NCBI RefSeq assembly: GCF_004366595.1
Contig: NZ_SORE01000015.1
Coordinates: forward strand, 109,250-173,249
From: Paraburkholderia rhizosphaerae
GTDB taxonomy: Bacteria > Pseudomonadota > Gammaproteobacteria > Burkholderiales > Burkholderiaceae
DNA length: 64,000 nucleotides
Direction of reading: 5' to 3'
In this document: in pieces, positions 41,873 through 48,975 of the stretch
Position numbering within the stretch: position 1 is the first letter of the stretch
How the letters are laid out: every line of letters starts with the position of its first letter
The notes under the pieces: generated by a model
Told to the model about the DNA's origin: nothing
The model's database searches: none
What the model saw: the letters and a program-made list of their open reading frames with translations, nothing else
Program-made: the position numbers and the translations under genes

Positions 41873-42885
41873 GTGTCGATCGTACGCAGTCGCGAACGGC
41901 TTCCGCCGAAGAGAGCGTGGAAGCGCAATCCGCGCAACAGACGCATCGGCACAAAACATACGGCCGGCAAAAAGCGCGGTTGTACCGGGGGCGCACCACG
42001 TTCCGGCACAGCGCGCAACCAGCGGCCACGCCTGCGCGCGAGGCAAAGGCCAGTCACTTGCTACATCGAATGGCCGAGGCCGGCGTCCCGCACCGGCGCG
42101 CGCTTGCCCTGCATGGCGATGGCGGGCGGGAAGGCGGCCGTCATGGCCAGCAGCACTCTCATCAGCAGGGCGGCGGCCAGCAGCAACAGCACCAAAGGGA
42201 CCAGCAGCAGCAACAGCAGCAAAAGCAAGGACAAGGGGGCGGGCAACAAGGCGGACATCAACAGAATCCCCACGGCCGCCCCCCTCAACCGCGCAATCCG
42301 GATTCTGGCCAGGCGCGCGTGTCCGGCTTGGGCACAGCAAGACTCCAGGGCGACAGCCCTATGCCGCTGCCGCGCGTCAGGCCGGCGTCGCCCACGGTCT
42401 CGGCCCCGGTCGAACCGAGCGCCGAATTGCAGGCGATTGCCGACGCGTTGCGCGAACAGCCGCTGCTGCTTGAATTATCGCTGCGAATCGCAGGAGCGGA
42501 GTCGTGCTATTTGCTCGGCGACCGCTTGCGCAGGGAAGCCGTCATGCGCAAAGCCCTGTCCGTCATGCTGGACATGCTGCGCGCACGGCGCCGCGCTGGA
42601 ATTCTGGGTGATGCGCTCAGCGACGACCTGGCGAGTGTGCGGCAAGACCTGATCGACGCGCAGACGAAGTTGCGCCGCACGCCGGCGGACGCGCCATGCA
42701 TTGGCAACGTAGTCAGCATCGGCCCGCTGATCCCGCTCATTTTGATGATCCAGCGTCGCGCACGTTGCAAGACGCACGGCGACCATGCTGAGCGTGTTAT
42801 CGAATTATTGCTGTGCCCGGCCGGCCACGACGCGGGCCCCACCGCGCAACGCGACAACGACGCCAGCGCTTCGGGCGGGACATGA
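41869..42885 (+). CDS. Gln/His/Gly-rich protein after sctS (HpaA position)
   Basis: Not confidently recognised. From a GTG overlapping the sctS stop it encodes 338 residues in three parts: a basic N-terminus (HRHKTYGRQKARLYRGRT); a middle of extreme low complexity rich in Gln, Gly and His (QQGGGQQQQHQRDQQQQQQQ); and a folded, helical C-terminal domain of about 150 residues (LQAIADALREQPLLLELSLR, LGDRLRREAVMRKALSVMLD, NVVSIGPLIPLILMIQ). In Xanthomonas the gene after hrcS encodes HpaA, a secreted control protein, so HpaA-like regulation of secretion is an inference from position only. The overlap with sctS indicates co-expression in the sctU operon. A secreted harpin-like protein is another possibility. 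Confidence 0.7.
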   Translation: MSVDRTQSRTASAEESVEAQSAQQTHRHKTYGRQKARLYRGRTTFRHSAQPAATPAREAKASHLLHRMAEAGVPHRRALALHGDGGREGGRHGQQHSHQQGGGQQQQHQRDQQQQQQQKQGQGGGQQGGHQQNPHGRPPQPRNPDSGQARVSGLGTARLQGDSPMPLPRVRPASPTVSAPVEPSAELQAIADALREQPLLLELSLRIAGAESCYLLGDRLRREAVMRKALSVMLDMLRARRRAGILGDALSDDLASVRQDLIDAQTKLRRTPADAPCIGNVVSIGPLIPLILMIQRRARCKTHGDHAERVIELLLCPAGHDAGPTAQRDNDASASGGT

Positions 42886-42997
42886 TTGCTTCGCGCAGGG
42901 GCCGCATGGACTTTCATGGCAAGCCCTAGACTGATCGCATGATCGCCTTCGATAACGCCATTTATTTTGCACTCTTTATAAACTGGGATAAAGCCGT

Positions 42998-44146
42998 ATG
43001 AAAATCCTGCGTATTCTGACAGGCACCCATGCGGGCATCCAGGCTCACCTGACGCCGGGTCGATATCGAATCGGCAAGGCAGATGACACCGATATCTGCA
43101 TCACCGACTGGGACGACGACGAAGTCGCGGTCGAACTCGATGAAGCCGGTGTCATCCGGGCAATGCGGGTCGCTAGCCAGGACGAGCGTGCGGGCGACGC
43201 ACAGGACAGCGACGAGCCGGTCACGCTGATTCCGGACTTCGTACCGTTCCTGTTCGGCACTACCGCGCTGTGTTTCGGCACCGAAGACGCGCAGTGGCCG
43301 CCCGACATCCAGTTACTCGCCAGCATGTACAACGGCGACACCGGCGCACGCACGGCGGACGCAGGCAGCGACCGTCCACCGTCCGGCGCCTCCGACAAAC
43401 ACGTTAGGCGTACCCATCGCGTACTGCGTGCGGTCTGCGCGAGCACGATGATAGTGGCGCTGCTGACCGCTGCCGGCACGTTTGTATACGTGCGCTGGCA
43501 GCGCGCCGATTCGCCCGCGCCCGGCACACTGGGCACGACGGAACGCGTGCAGCAGCTCAGCGACGCGCTGCGGGACGCCCGGCTCGTCGATCTGCGGCCG
43601 CAGCGGCATGGCGACACGATCGTGGTCGACGGCATGGTGTCGAATTCCGCCGAGGACGTTGCCGCGCGCGCGATCTTCGCGCGCACCGGTGCCAACGTGG
43701 CACGCCAGTACGACGTCGCGCAGACGGACGTGGCAAACATCGAAGATTCGCTCGGCATCGATGGGCTGAGGGTCGCGTATGCCGGCAGCGGTGTGTTCAA
43801 CATAAGCGGCACCGTCCCGTCGCTCACGCAGTTCCGCGAGGGGCTGAACCGCCTGCAAGCCGATCTCGACAGCAACGTCAAACGCATCGACGTCGACGTC
43901 AGCGAAGCGCCTACGGAGATCGCAACGACGGTCTACACCGCAATGCTGGCGGTGGGCGATACCCGATACGTTCAGACCCAGGACGGAGTCAAACATCTGT
44001 TTCCAGCCGCTTCGCACGAGCCCGACGCTACCCCGCGCAGCATGCGCGAATCGGTCACGCCGCCACACGCGCGCGCGCTTGACCATCCCACTGATGAAAC
44101 GCTTCTTCAACCCGTAACAGGAGATCAACATGTACCAAAGCCTTGA
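42998..44146 (+). CDS. sctD: Type III secretion inner-membrane ring protein SctD
   Basis: The outer ring of the inner-membrane platform (HrcD/YscD/PrgH). The N-terminal cytoplasmic FHA-like domain (KILRILTGTHAGIQAHLTPG, YRIGKADDTDICITDWDDD) leads to a single membrane helix (STMIVALLTAAGTFVYVRW, about residue 150) and periplasmic ring-building domains (VDGMVSNSAEDVAARAIF, VFNISGTVPSLTQFREGLN). Length 382 residues. It is separated from the preceding gene by 112 bases, where TATAAA at 42977-42982 is a weak promoter candidate. Its end overlaps the next small gene. Confidence 0.85.
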   Translation: MKILRILTGTHAGIQAHLTPGRYRIGKADDTDICITDWDDDEVAVELDEAGVIRAMRVASQDERAGDAQDSDEPVTLIPDFVPFLFGTTALCFGTEDAQWPPDIQLLASMYNGDTGARTADAGSDRPPSGASDKHVRRTHRVLRAVCASTMIVALLTAAGTFVYVRWQRADSPAPGTLGTTERVQQLSDALRDARLVDLRPQRHGDTIVVDGMVSNSAEDVAARAIFARTGANVARQYDVAQTDVANIEDSLGIDGLRVAYAGSGVFNISGTVPSLTQFREGLNRLQADLDSNVKRIDVDVSEAPTEIATTVYTAMLAVGDTRYVQTQDGVKHLFPAASHEPDATPRSMRESVTPPHARALDHPTDETLLQPVTGDQHVPKP

Positions 44147-44393
44147 AAAAGTTCGTGACGACCTGAAGCAACTGCAGCAAGTTCTCGATTCGCCTGCCGC
44201 CTCTGCGCGCGTCGCTCGCATCACGGCTGCTTTTGACGAATGCGCGCAACGCGTCAGCGACGCGACCTGCGAAACGGAAGATGTGGTGGACCGCGCCGCG
44301 CTGCAGAAGCTGTATCGCGGCCTCGTTGCTGCGCGCAGCATTGTGCAGCGCCTGCATGAGCTGCCCGGAGTCGGAGAAGTCGCGGTGCATTGA
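44130..44393 (+). CDS. Small T3SS-cluster protein (HrpD6 position)
   Basis: An 87-residue, helical, soluble protein (VRDDLKQLQQVLDSPAASAR, CAQRVSDATCETEDVVDRAA, LQKLYRGLVAARSIVQRLHE) that overlaps sctD by 17 bases. In Xanthomonas the gene after hrcD is hrpD6, of similar size, which controls Hrp gene expression and secretion; equivalence here is positional. Heptad-like Leu spacing would also fit a needle co-chaperone. AGGAG precedes the ATG. Confidence 0.65.
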   Translation: MYQSLEKVRDDLKQLQQVLDSPAASARVARITAAFDECAQRVSDATCETEDVVDRAALQKLYRGLVAARSIVQRLHELPGVGEVAVH

Positions 44394-44516
44394 AGTCAAA
44401 GAACCTGAAGCGAGCAGTAGAGGGTACGCCCGCATATGCAGGCGATGGCGCGGTCGGCACCACAACGCTGAACCGCAATGAGTTGTCTACTTTTTTCAAC
44501 AGGAAGGAGTTCAAGC

Positions 44517-44696
44517 ATGTCTTTTGGACCTATGGCAGGTGCCGCAACAGCCGCTGGGACGAGCGCCGCCACTGCAATGATTCCGGCGATGATCCAGATG
44601 GCGATGTTGCAGGTGATGATGTCGCTCGTCATGTCTGTGCTCAACGTCGCGAAAACGGGCGCTGACGATGTGGAACAGGCAGCAAAGAAAGGCTGA
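44517..44696 (+). CDS. Small hydrophobic T3SS-cluster protein, candidate needle/pilus subunit
   Basis: A 59-residue protein with a good AGGAAGGAG ribosome site. It has a small-residue N-terminus (SFGPMAGAATAAGTSAATAM), a Met-rich hydrophobic stretch (IPAMIQMAMLQVMMSLVMSV) and a polar C-terminus (AKTGADDVEQAAKKG). Its place after the HrpD6-position gene matches that of the Hrp pilin (hrpE) in Xanthomonas, and no other needle gene is visible, so it is the best SctF candidate in the window. It does not show the usual needle-family motifs and is shorter than known needles, so the role is a hypothesis. Confidence 0.6.
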   Translation: MSFGPMAGAATAAGTSAATAMIPAMIQMAMLQVMMSLVMSVLNVAKTGADDVEQAAKKG

Positions 44697-44762
44697 CGGC
44701 CGTCGGGCTGGCGCCTGCGCCAACGCATGGCGCAGGCGAGTTGGTTCAGCTGGTCTGGCAGG

Positions 44763-44784
44763 AACCGGGGCGTACGCCCCGGTT
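44763..44784 (+). terminator. Perfect palindrome between the small hydrophobic gene and the chaperone
   Basis: A 22-base perfect palindrome (half-site AACCGGGGCGT) is followed by TTCCATTTTCC, 67 bases after the 59-residue gene. It could act as a terminator or as an RNA-stabilising stem giving much more message for the upstream gene than for the chaperone gene 30 bases on. Confidence 0.55.
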
Positions 44785-44813
44785 TTCCATTTTCCGTTGC
44801 ATCTGGACTGGCG

Positions 44814-45269
44814 ATGAGTATCGAGCGATACGCCGAAATCGTGCGCGACGTGTGTGCCGTGGTCGGCCTGCCCGACCCGGATCATGTGCTGAAGATACGA
44901 ACCATCGAAGTGGAAGGCTTCGATGTGCGCCTTGACCACTTCGAAAACGACCAGCAGGCGATGTATGTGAACTTTCACTACGGCACGGTGACGGCCGGCC
45001 GCACGCTGGTAGTGTTCCGGCTCATGCTGGAAGCGAACCTGCTGATCTATGCGCAGGACCAGGCTCAACTCGGCCTGGACAGCGACACGGGCGGCATCGT
45101 GTTAATCCTGCGGCTGCCGCTTACGCCCGACGTCGACGGTCAGGTGGTCGCCGATCTTCTCGCGCACTACGCCGAGCACGGGCGCTACTGGCGCAGCAAC
45201 ATCATTGAGTCAAGCGACGAAATGTTCGCCGGCATCATCGCGGGCGATTATCTCTGGCTGCGCGCATAG
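44814..45269 (+). CDS. CesT-family type III secretion chaperone
   Basis: A 151-residue acidic protein with the class I chaperone pattern: YAEIVRDVCAVVGLPDPDHV, MYVNFHYGTVTAGRTLVVFR and LLIYAQDQAQLGLDSDTG, where a beta-strand-rich dimer binds the N-terminus of an effector. It starts at ATG 44814, preceded by a perfect hairpin. Chaperone genes usually sit next to their effector, but none is recognisable nearby. It converges with the leftward second-secretin gene only 11 bases away. Confidence 0.8.
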   Translation: MSIERYAEIVRDVCAVVGLPDPDHVLKIRTIEVEGFDVRLDHFENDQQAMYVNFHYGTVTAGRTLVVFRLMLEANLLIYAQDQAQLGLDSDTGGIVLILRLPLTPDVDGQVVADLLAHYAEHGRYWRSNIIESSDEMFAGIIAGDYLWLRA

Positions 45270-45280
45270 CCGGTTTGCGC

Positions 45281-46711
45281 TCATGGGCCGTCGAGCACGC
45301 GCGGCACGAGCATCACCAGCCGGATCTGGGCGGCGCCTTCCGCGTCCCCGGGTTCGACCATTACGACACCCTGTGACGGCGCAAGCGCAATCCGCACGAT
45401 GTGCACATCGGAGCGCGCGCGCCATTCGGCTGCAAGCGCAACCGTGCGTGCCGCGCCGCCATCTGCGATTGACGGCAAGACGCGCAGCGCAAAGCCGGGG
45501 GCGGCCCCGCCAGCCAGCGGAGTGTCCAGCTCGTCTTGCGCAGCGTGGCCCGTGCGCTGGAGCGAGCGGCCCGCGCGTTCTTCAAGCGCGGCGGCCACGC
45601 CGTCGGACGTCAGCAACGGCCGGTCAAGCACCACTCGCGCACGCCGTTGCACACACAACTGTTCGACGCGCCTGCGCAGCGCCGCGCCAGCATCATCGAC
45701 GCGCACGTGCGCGCTACCCGCGGCGGCGTCGGGATCCGCCTGCGGCACACCGAACGGCAGCGACGGCACCGCCGCGGCGTCGACGTCGGCGATCAGCGTG
45801 TCAACCGCCACAGCATCGGCGCTCACATCGAGTGCGGCGATCACGCGGGCGTCCGCGTCGAGCCGTTCGGCGCGGTCGCGAATCAGGACTGAGTTCGTGC
45901 GCGCGTCAGCGACGATCACCGGCAACGGCGTTTCATATTCGATGACGCCCGCTATCGCCGCGTCGGGCGGTGCGAGTTGCCGCCGCGCGCGCGTGGCGAC
46001 GCCGTCGGCCACATTGTGCCGGTCGTTCGCCAAGGCAACGCGATCAGCCGCCACGCCGTGCCGGAGCGCGACGACCCGCACGGCAGTCGGCACATCCGCG
46101 CGCGCGCTTCTGTCGATGCGCGCGGCGGCACTCGCGACCAGCTCGACATACGCAGGCGGACCCGTCACCGTGACAGCATCCTCGCCGGGCCGCACCGCGA
46201 GCGGAAAGCGCACATCCGCGGCGCCGCTGCGCACGAGCAGCGCGCGCAACGCCGCAGGCTTTGCGTAATTGAGGCGCAGCGTCAGCGTGCGTCGGGCGCT
46301 TGTCGGGCCGACATGCAACACGCTGCCGTCGTAGTACCAATCGAGGTCATAGTTCCGCGCCAGCATCTCGAGAAAGCGCTGCGGCGGCAGATCGAAGCGG
46401 CCTTCGATGCGCGCGCCCAGCGGCGCGTCAGTGGCGACCGTCACATGCGACATAGCGGACAGTTCGGCAAGCGCTTCGTCCACGGTAGCGCCGTCGGTCG
46501 AATATGGAAAATGGGAGAGAATCCACGCCGGCCTGGCTGACGCCGCGTGCGGGGCGCCCGATTCGGCGGTCTTCGCGGGTTGCGCGCGCGCGTGCGCGCG
46601 CGCCGGCCTCGCCTGCGAGGCCGGCATCATCGGCAACAGCCCGGCAAACAGTGCAGCCAATAGCGCGAGCGCCCGCACGGTAAGCCTGCGCTGTCGCGCG
46701 CAGCATGTCAT
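45281..46711 (-). CDS. Degenerate SctC-like secretin paralogue
   Basis: About 476 residues with a signal peptide (LTVRALALLAALFAGLLPMM). The N-terminal half is plainly paralogous to the sctC product further right: AWILSHFPYSTDGATVDEAL, the N0 segment with PPQRFLEMLARNYDLDWYYD (sctC: APQRFLDTLASSFGFVWYYD), GPPAYVELVASAAARID, and RTNSVLIRDRAERLD. The C-terminal half keeps the overall length and the ending (LVMLVPRVLDGP) but has lost the gate and lip motifs of true secretins, including the VPxxxxIPxxGxLF segment. The start at 46711, 7 bases after the regulator stop, is chosen over an upstream ATG inside the regulator gene. It may be a partner or decoy of the SctC ring, or a decaying duplicate. 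Confidence 0.8.
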   Translation of the reverse strand: MTCCARQRRLTVRALALLAALFAGLLPMMPASQARPARAHARAQPAKTAESGAPHAASARPAWILSHFPYSTDGATVDEALAELSAMSHVTVATDAPLGARIEGRFDLPPQRFLEMLARNYDLDWYYDGSVLHVGPTSARRTLTLRLNYAKPAALRALLVRSGAADVRFPLAVRPGEDAVTVTGPPAYVELVASAAARIDRSARADVPTAVRVVALRHGVAADRVALANDRHNVADGVATRARRQLAPPDAAIAGVIEYETPLPVIVADARTNSVLIRDRAERLDADARVIAALDVSADAVAVDTLIADVDAAAVPSLPFGVPQADPDAAAGSAHVRVDDAGAALRRRVEQLCVQRRARVVLDRPLLTSDGVAAALEERAGRSLQRTGHAAQDELDTPLAGGAAPGFALRVLPSIADGGAARTVALAAEWRARSDVHIVRIALAPSQGVVMVEPGDAEGAAQIRLVMLVPRVLDGP

Positions 46712-46718
46712 TGGCCGG

Positions 46719-47480
46719 CTATAGCAAAGCGGCAGCGGAATTGCTGTTCCTGTGCGGCACGGCGTCGACGACAGCCGGGCCGTCATCGCTCATATTCAGC
46801 CGATAGCCCTTCGCATACACCGACTGAATCGTCCATTCGATGCCGATCGCTTTCAGATTCGCGCGCAGCCTGCTCACATACATGTCGACTGAACGGCTCG
46901 TCGCGCCACCGTCCCAGCCCCAGACAACCGAATGCAGATCCTGCCGCTGCACGACGGTGCCGCAATGCGACGCGAGGTGCCACAACAAATCGAACTCTTT
47001 CGTGCCAAGCCTCTGCACGACGTCGTCGCCAGCAATGCTGAGATTGGCACGATCAAGCACATAACGTCCGACGATCATCTGGCGGCTGTCGCTCGCGGCA
47101 TTGTGGAAGCGCCGCAGCAATGCGCGAATGCGCGCGAGCAACACCATTTTGTCGAACGGCTTGATGAGAAAATCATCGGCACCTGTGTCGAGGATCCGGA
47201 CAATGTCCTCTTCGTTTGAATGCACCGTCTGGAAAATGACGGGCACCGTCGAACGCGACCGGCCGCGCACCCAGGTGAGCAGCCGGTCGCCGGATATTCC
47301 GGGCACGTCCCAATCCAGGATCATAAGGTCTGCCCAGTGATCGGACAGATAGTTGCGCGCATCGAGGCCGTTGTCGAACGCATCGACGTGATAACCCTCG
47401 GCCTTTAGCCATGAAACCAGCAGCGATTGCTGGATCGCATCATCTTCAACCAGAACAACTCTTGTTTGCTTGCGCATCAT
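46719..47480 (-). CDS. OmpR-family response regulator, HrpG-like by position
   Basis: A 253-residue regulator. The receiver shows VVLVEDDAIQQSLL, the phospho-acceptor in LMILDWDVPGISG and the Lys in FLIKPFDKM. The output is a winged helix (RLGTKEFDLLWHLASHCGTV, SRSVDMYVSRLRANLKAI, IQSVYAKGYRLNM). In Ralstonia and Xanthomonas, HrpG is an OmpR-type regulator that turns on the AraC-type activator of hrp genes; this gene lies in the T3SS cluster beside a soluble kinase, so an HrpG-like role is inferred. It is followed directly by the second secretin gene. Confidence 0.85.
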   Translation of the reverse strand: MMRKQTRVVLVEDDAIQQSLLVSWLKAEGYHVDAFDNGLDARNYLSDHWADLMILDWDVPGISGDRLLTWVRGRSRSTVPVIFQTVHSNEEDIVRILDTGADDFLIKPFDKMVLLARIRALLRRFHNAASDSRQMIVGRYVLDRANLSIAGDDVVQRLGTKEFDLLWHLASHCGTVVQRQDLHSVVWGWDGGATSRSVDMYVSRLRANLKAIGIEWTIQSVYAKGYRLNMSDDGPAVVDAVPHRNSNSAAALL

Positions 47481-47527
47481 GATTGTTTGCCGTTTGCTTA
47501 CCGCCAGATCGATTCCGTTGCGCGGCT

Positions 47528-48709
47528 TTAACGCATTGGTGAATTGGCATCCGGGCGCTCAAGCGTCGCGAACCGGCCCTGGCCGGACCTTGCGCCAGGT
47601 GTCGCAACGAAATTGGGCCGGGGTCCGAGGCAGGGCAAACGCATCACGAAGTCCGTGCCGGCGTTGGCGTTGGATTCGGCATGGAGCTTGCCGCCATGAA
47701 GCCGCACGATACGCTCCGTCAATTTCAGGCCCAGACCGAAGGCACCCGACGACTGTTCAGTCAGCGTGTCGAAATTGGTCATGACGCGATGCGCGGCAAG
47801 CCCTGGCAATCCACCCGCCGCATCTCCAACCGTGATAACGGCGTAACACTCCGCTACCTTTAGCGAAACTGTGACGGGGTCGCCCGCTGCGGAGACGCGA
47901 ATCGCATTGTCGACCAGGTTCTGAAGCGCACGCGCAACGAAGACGCGCACGCCGGTCATCCACACGGCCGCGCCTTCCGCGAGCCACAGCCGCAATGGGA
48001 CGCCGCGGTAGACAGCCGATACATCGAGTTGCGCGATCACCGTGCGCACGGTTGCGCACAGATCGAAACGCGTCAGGTCGCGGCCTTGTAAGCCATTGTC
48101 GACCGACGTCAAAACGAACTGGTCGCCGAGCGACAGTGCGTAACGCGCGAGTTCCGCGATGCGCTGGATGCCGCCGCATTCCTCGAACGCGCGCGGATCG
48201 TGCTCGTGCAACTGTGTCAGCGCAACAATCGAGTTTTGCGGCGAGCGCAAATCATGCGACATGAAACGCAGCGATTCCATTCGCTCATCGAGCGCGCGGC
48301 GCATATCGGTAATATCGACAAACGCGAACACCGCGGCAATTTGCCCGCCGCGTACCGCTTCGTCTTGCCTTAGCCAGATCCACCTTGCACCCACCTGAAA
48401 TTCGATGCCCTGTCCGCTCGCTTGCAGCATGCACGATGCGCGGTTTTCGACGGGGGCGGTCCATGAGGCGTCTCCGCCAAAATGAAGCGCGCCGCAGTCA
48501 CATAGCAGTTGTTCGAAAGAAGTGCCAACGCGAATCTCACGTTGTAATAGACGCATCGCGCCGGCGGTGGCGAACAGTACCTTCTGCTCGCTATCAACCG
48601 CGACGGTGCCCCATGGCTGAGTCTCCAGAAGTGCATCGAACTCGTCGCGCAATGCGTGTGTGTCGACGTCGCGCTGGCGTTCCGGACCTTCGGCGCAGGA
48701 ATCAGACAC
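47528..48709 (-). CDS. Soluble PAS histidine kinase of the T3SS cluster
   Basis: A 393-residue kinase without membrane segments. An N-terminal PAS-like domain (WGTVAVDSEQKVLFATAGAM, AAVFAFVDITDMRRALDERM) precedes the H-box SLRFMSHDLRSPQNSIVAL, the N-box ALQNLVDNAIRVSAAG and the G-boxes VGDAAGGLPG and AFGLGLKLTERIVRLHGGKL. The first G-box departs from DxGxG, but the rest is intact. Being cytosolic, it should sense an internal cue such as secretion status. It lies 47 bases upstream of the response regulator gene and 266 bases downstream of sctC. Confidence 0.85.
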   Translation of the reverse strand: MSDSCAEGPERQRDVDTHALRDEFDALLETQPWGTVAVDSEQKVLFATAGAMRLLQREIRVGTSFEQLLCDCGALHFGGDASWTAPVENRASCMLQASGQGIEFQVGARWIWLRQDEAVRGGQIAAVFAFVDITDMRRALDERMESLRFMSHDLRSPQNSIVALTQLHEHDPRAFEECGGIQRIAELARYALSLGDQFVLTSVDNGLQGRDLTRFDLCATVRTVIAQLDVSAVYRGVPLRLWLAEGAAVWMTGVRVFVARALQNLVDNAIRVSAAGDPVTVSLKVAECYAVITVGDAAGGLPGLAAHRVMTNFDTLTEQSSGAFGLGLKLTERIVRLHGGKLHAESNANAGTDFVMRLPCLGPRPNFVATPGARSGQGRFATLERPDANSPMR

Positions 48710-48975
48710 GGCAACCTCGCGTTTGGTTGAACAATCGTAACGGTAAAAAGCCTACACAAAAACAAAAGCATGATGTGCCGAACTTCAAAAAACCGACGGT
48801 GCACAGGCGCGGGCAAGGGTTCGTCAAGCCGCTCGGCTGCGCGGCGCGGATCAGCGTCAACGGCACGCGCGTCCTGGCACACTGATGCGCTTTCCGTAGC
48901 GACCGGCAGTGCGCCGGTCTTGCACCGCGCCGGTGCGCGGGATTTTCAAGAGCAGATCCACGTCGCATCGCTGCG

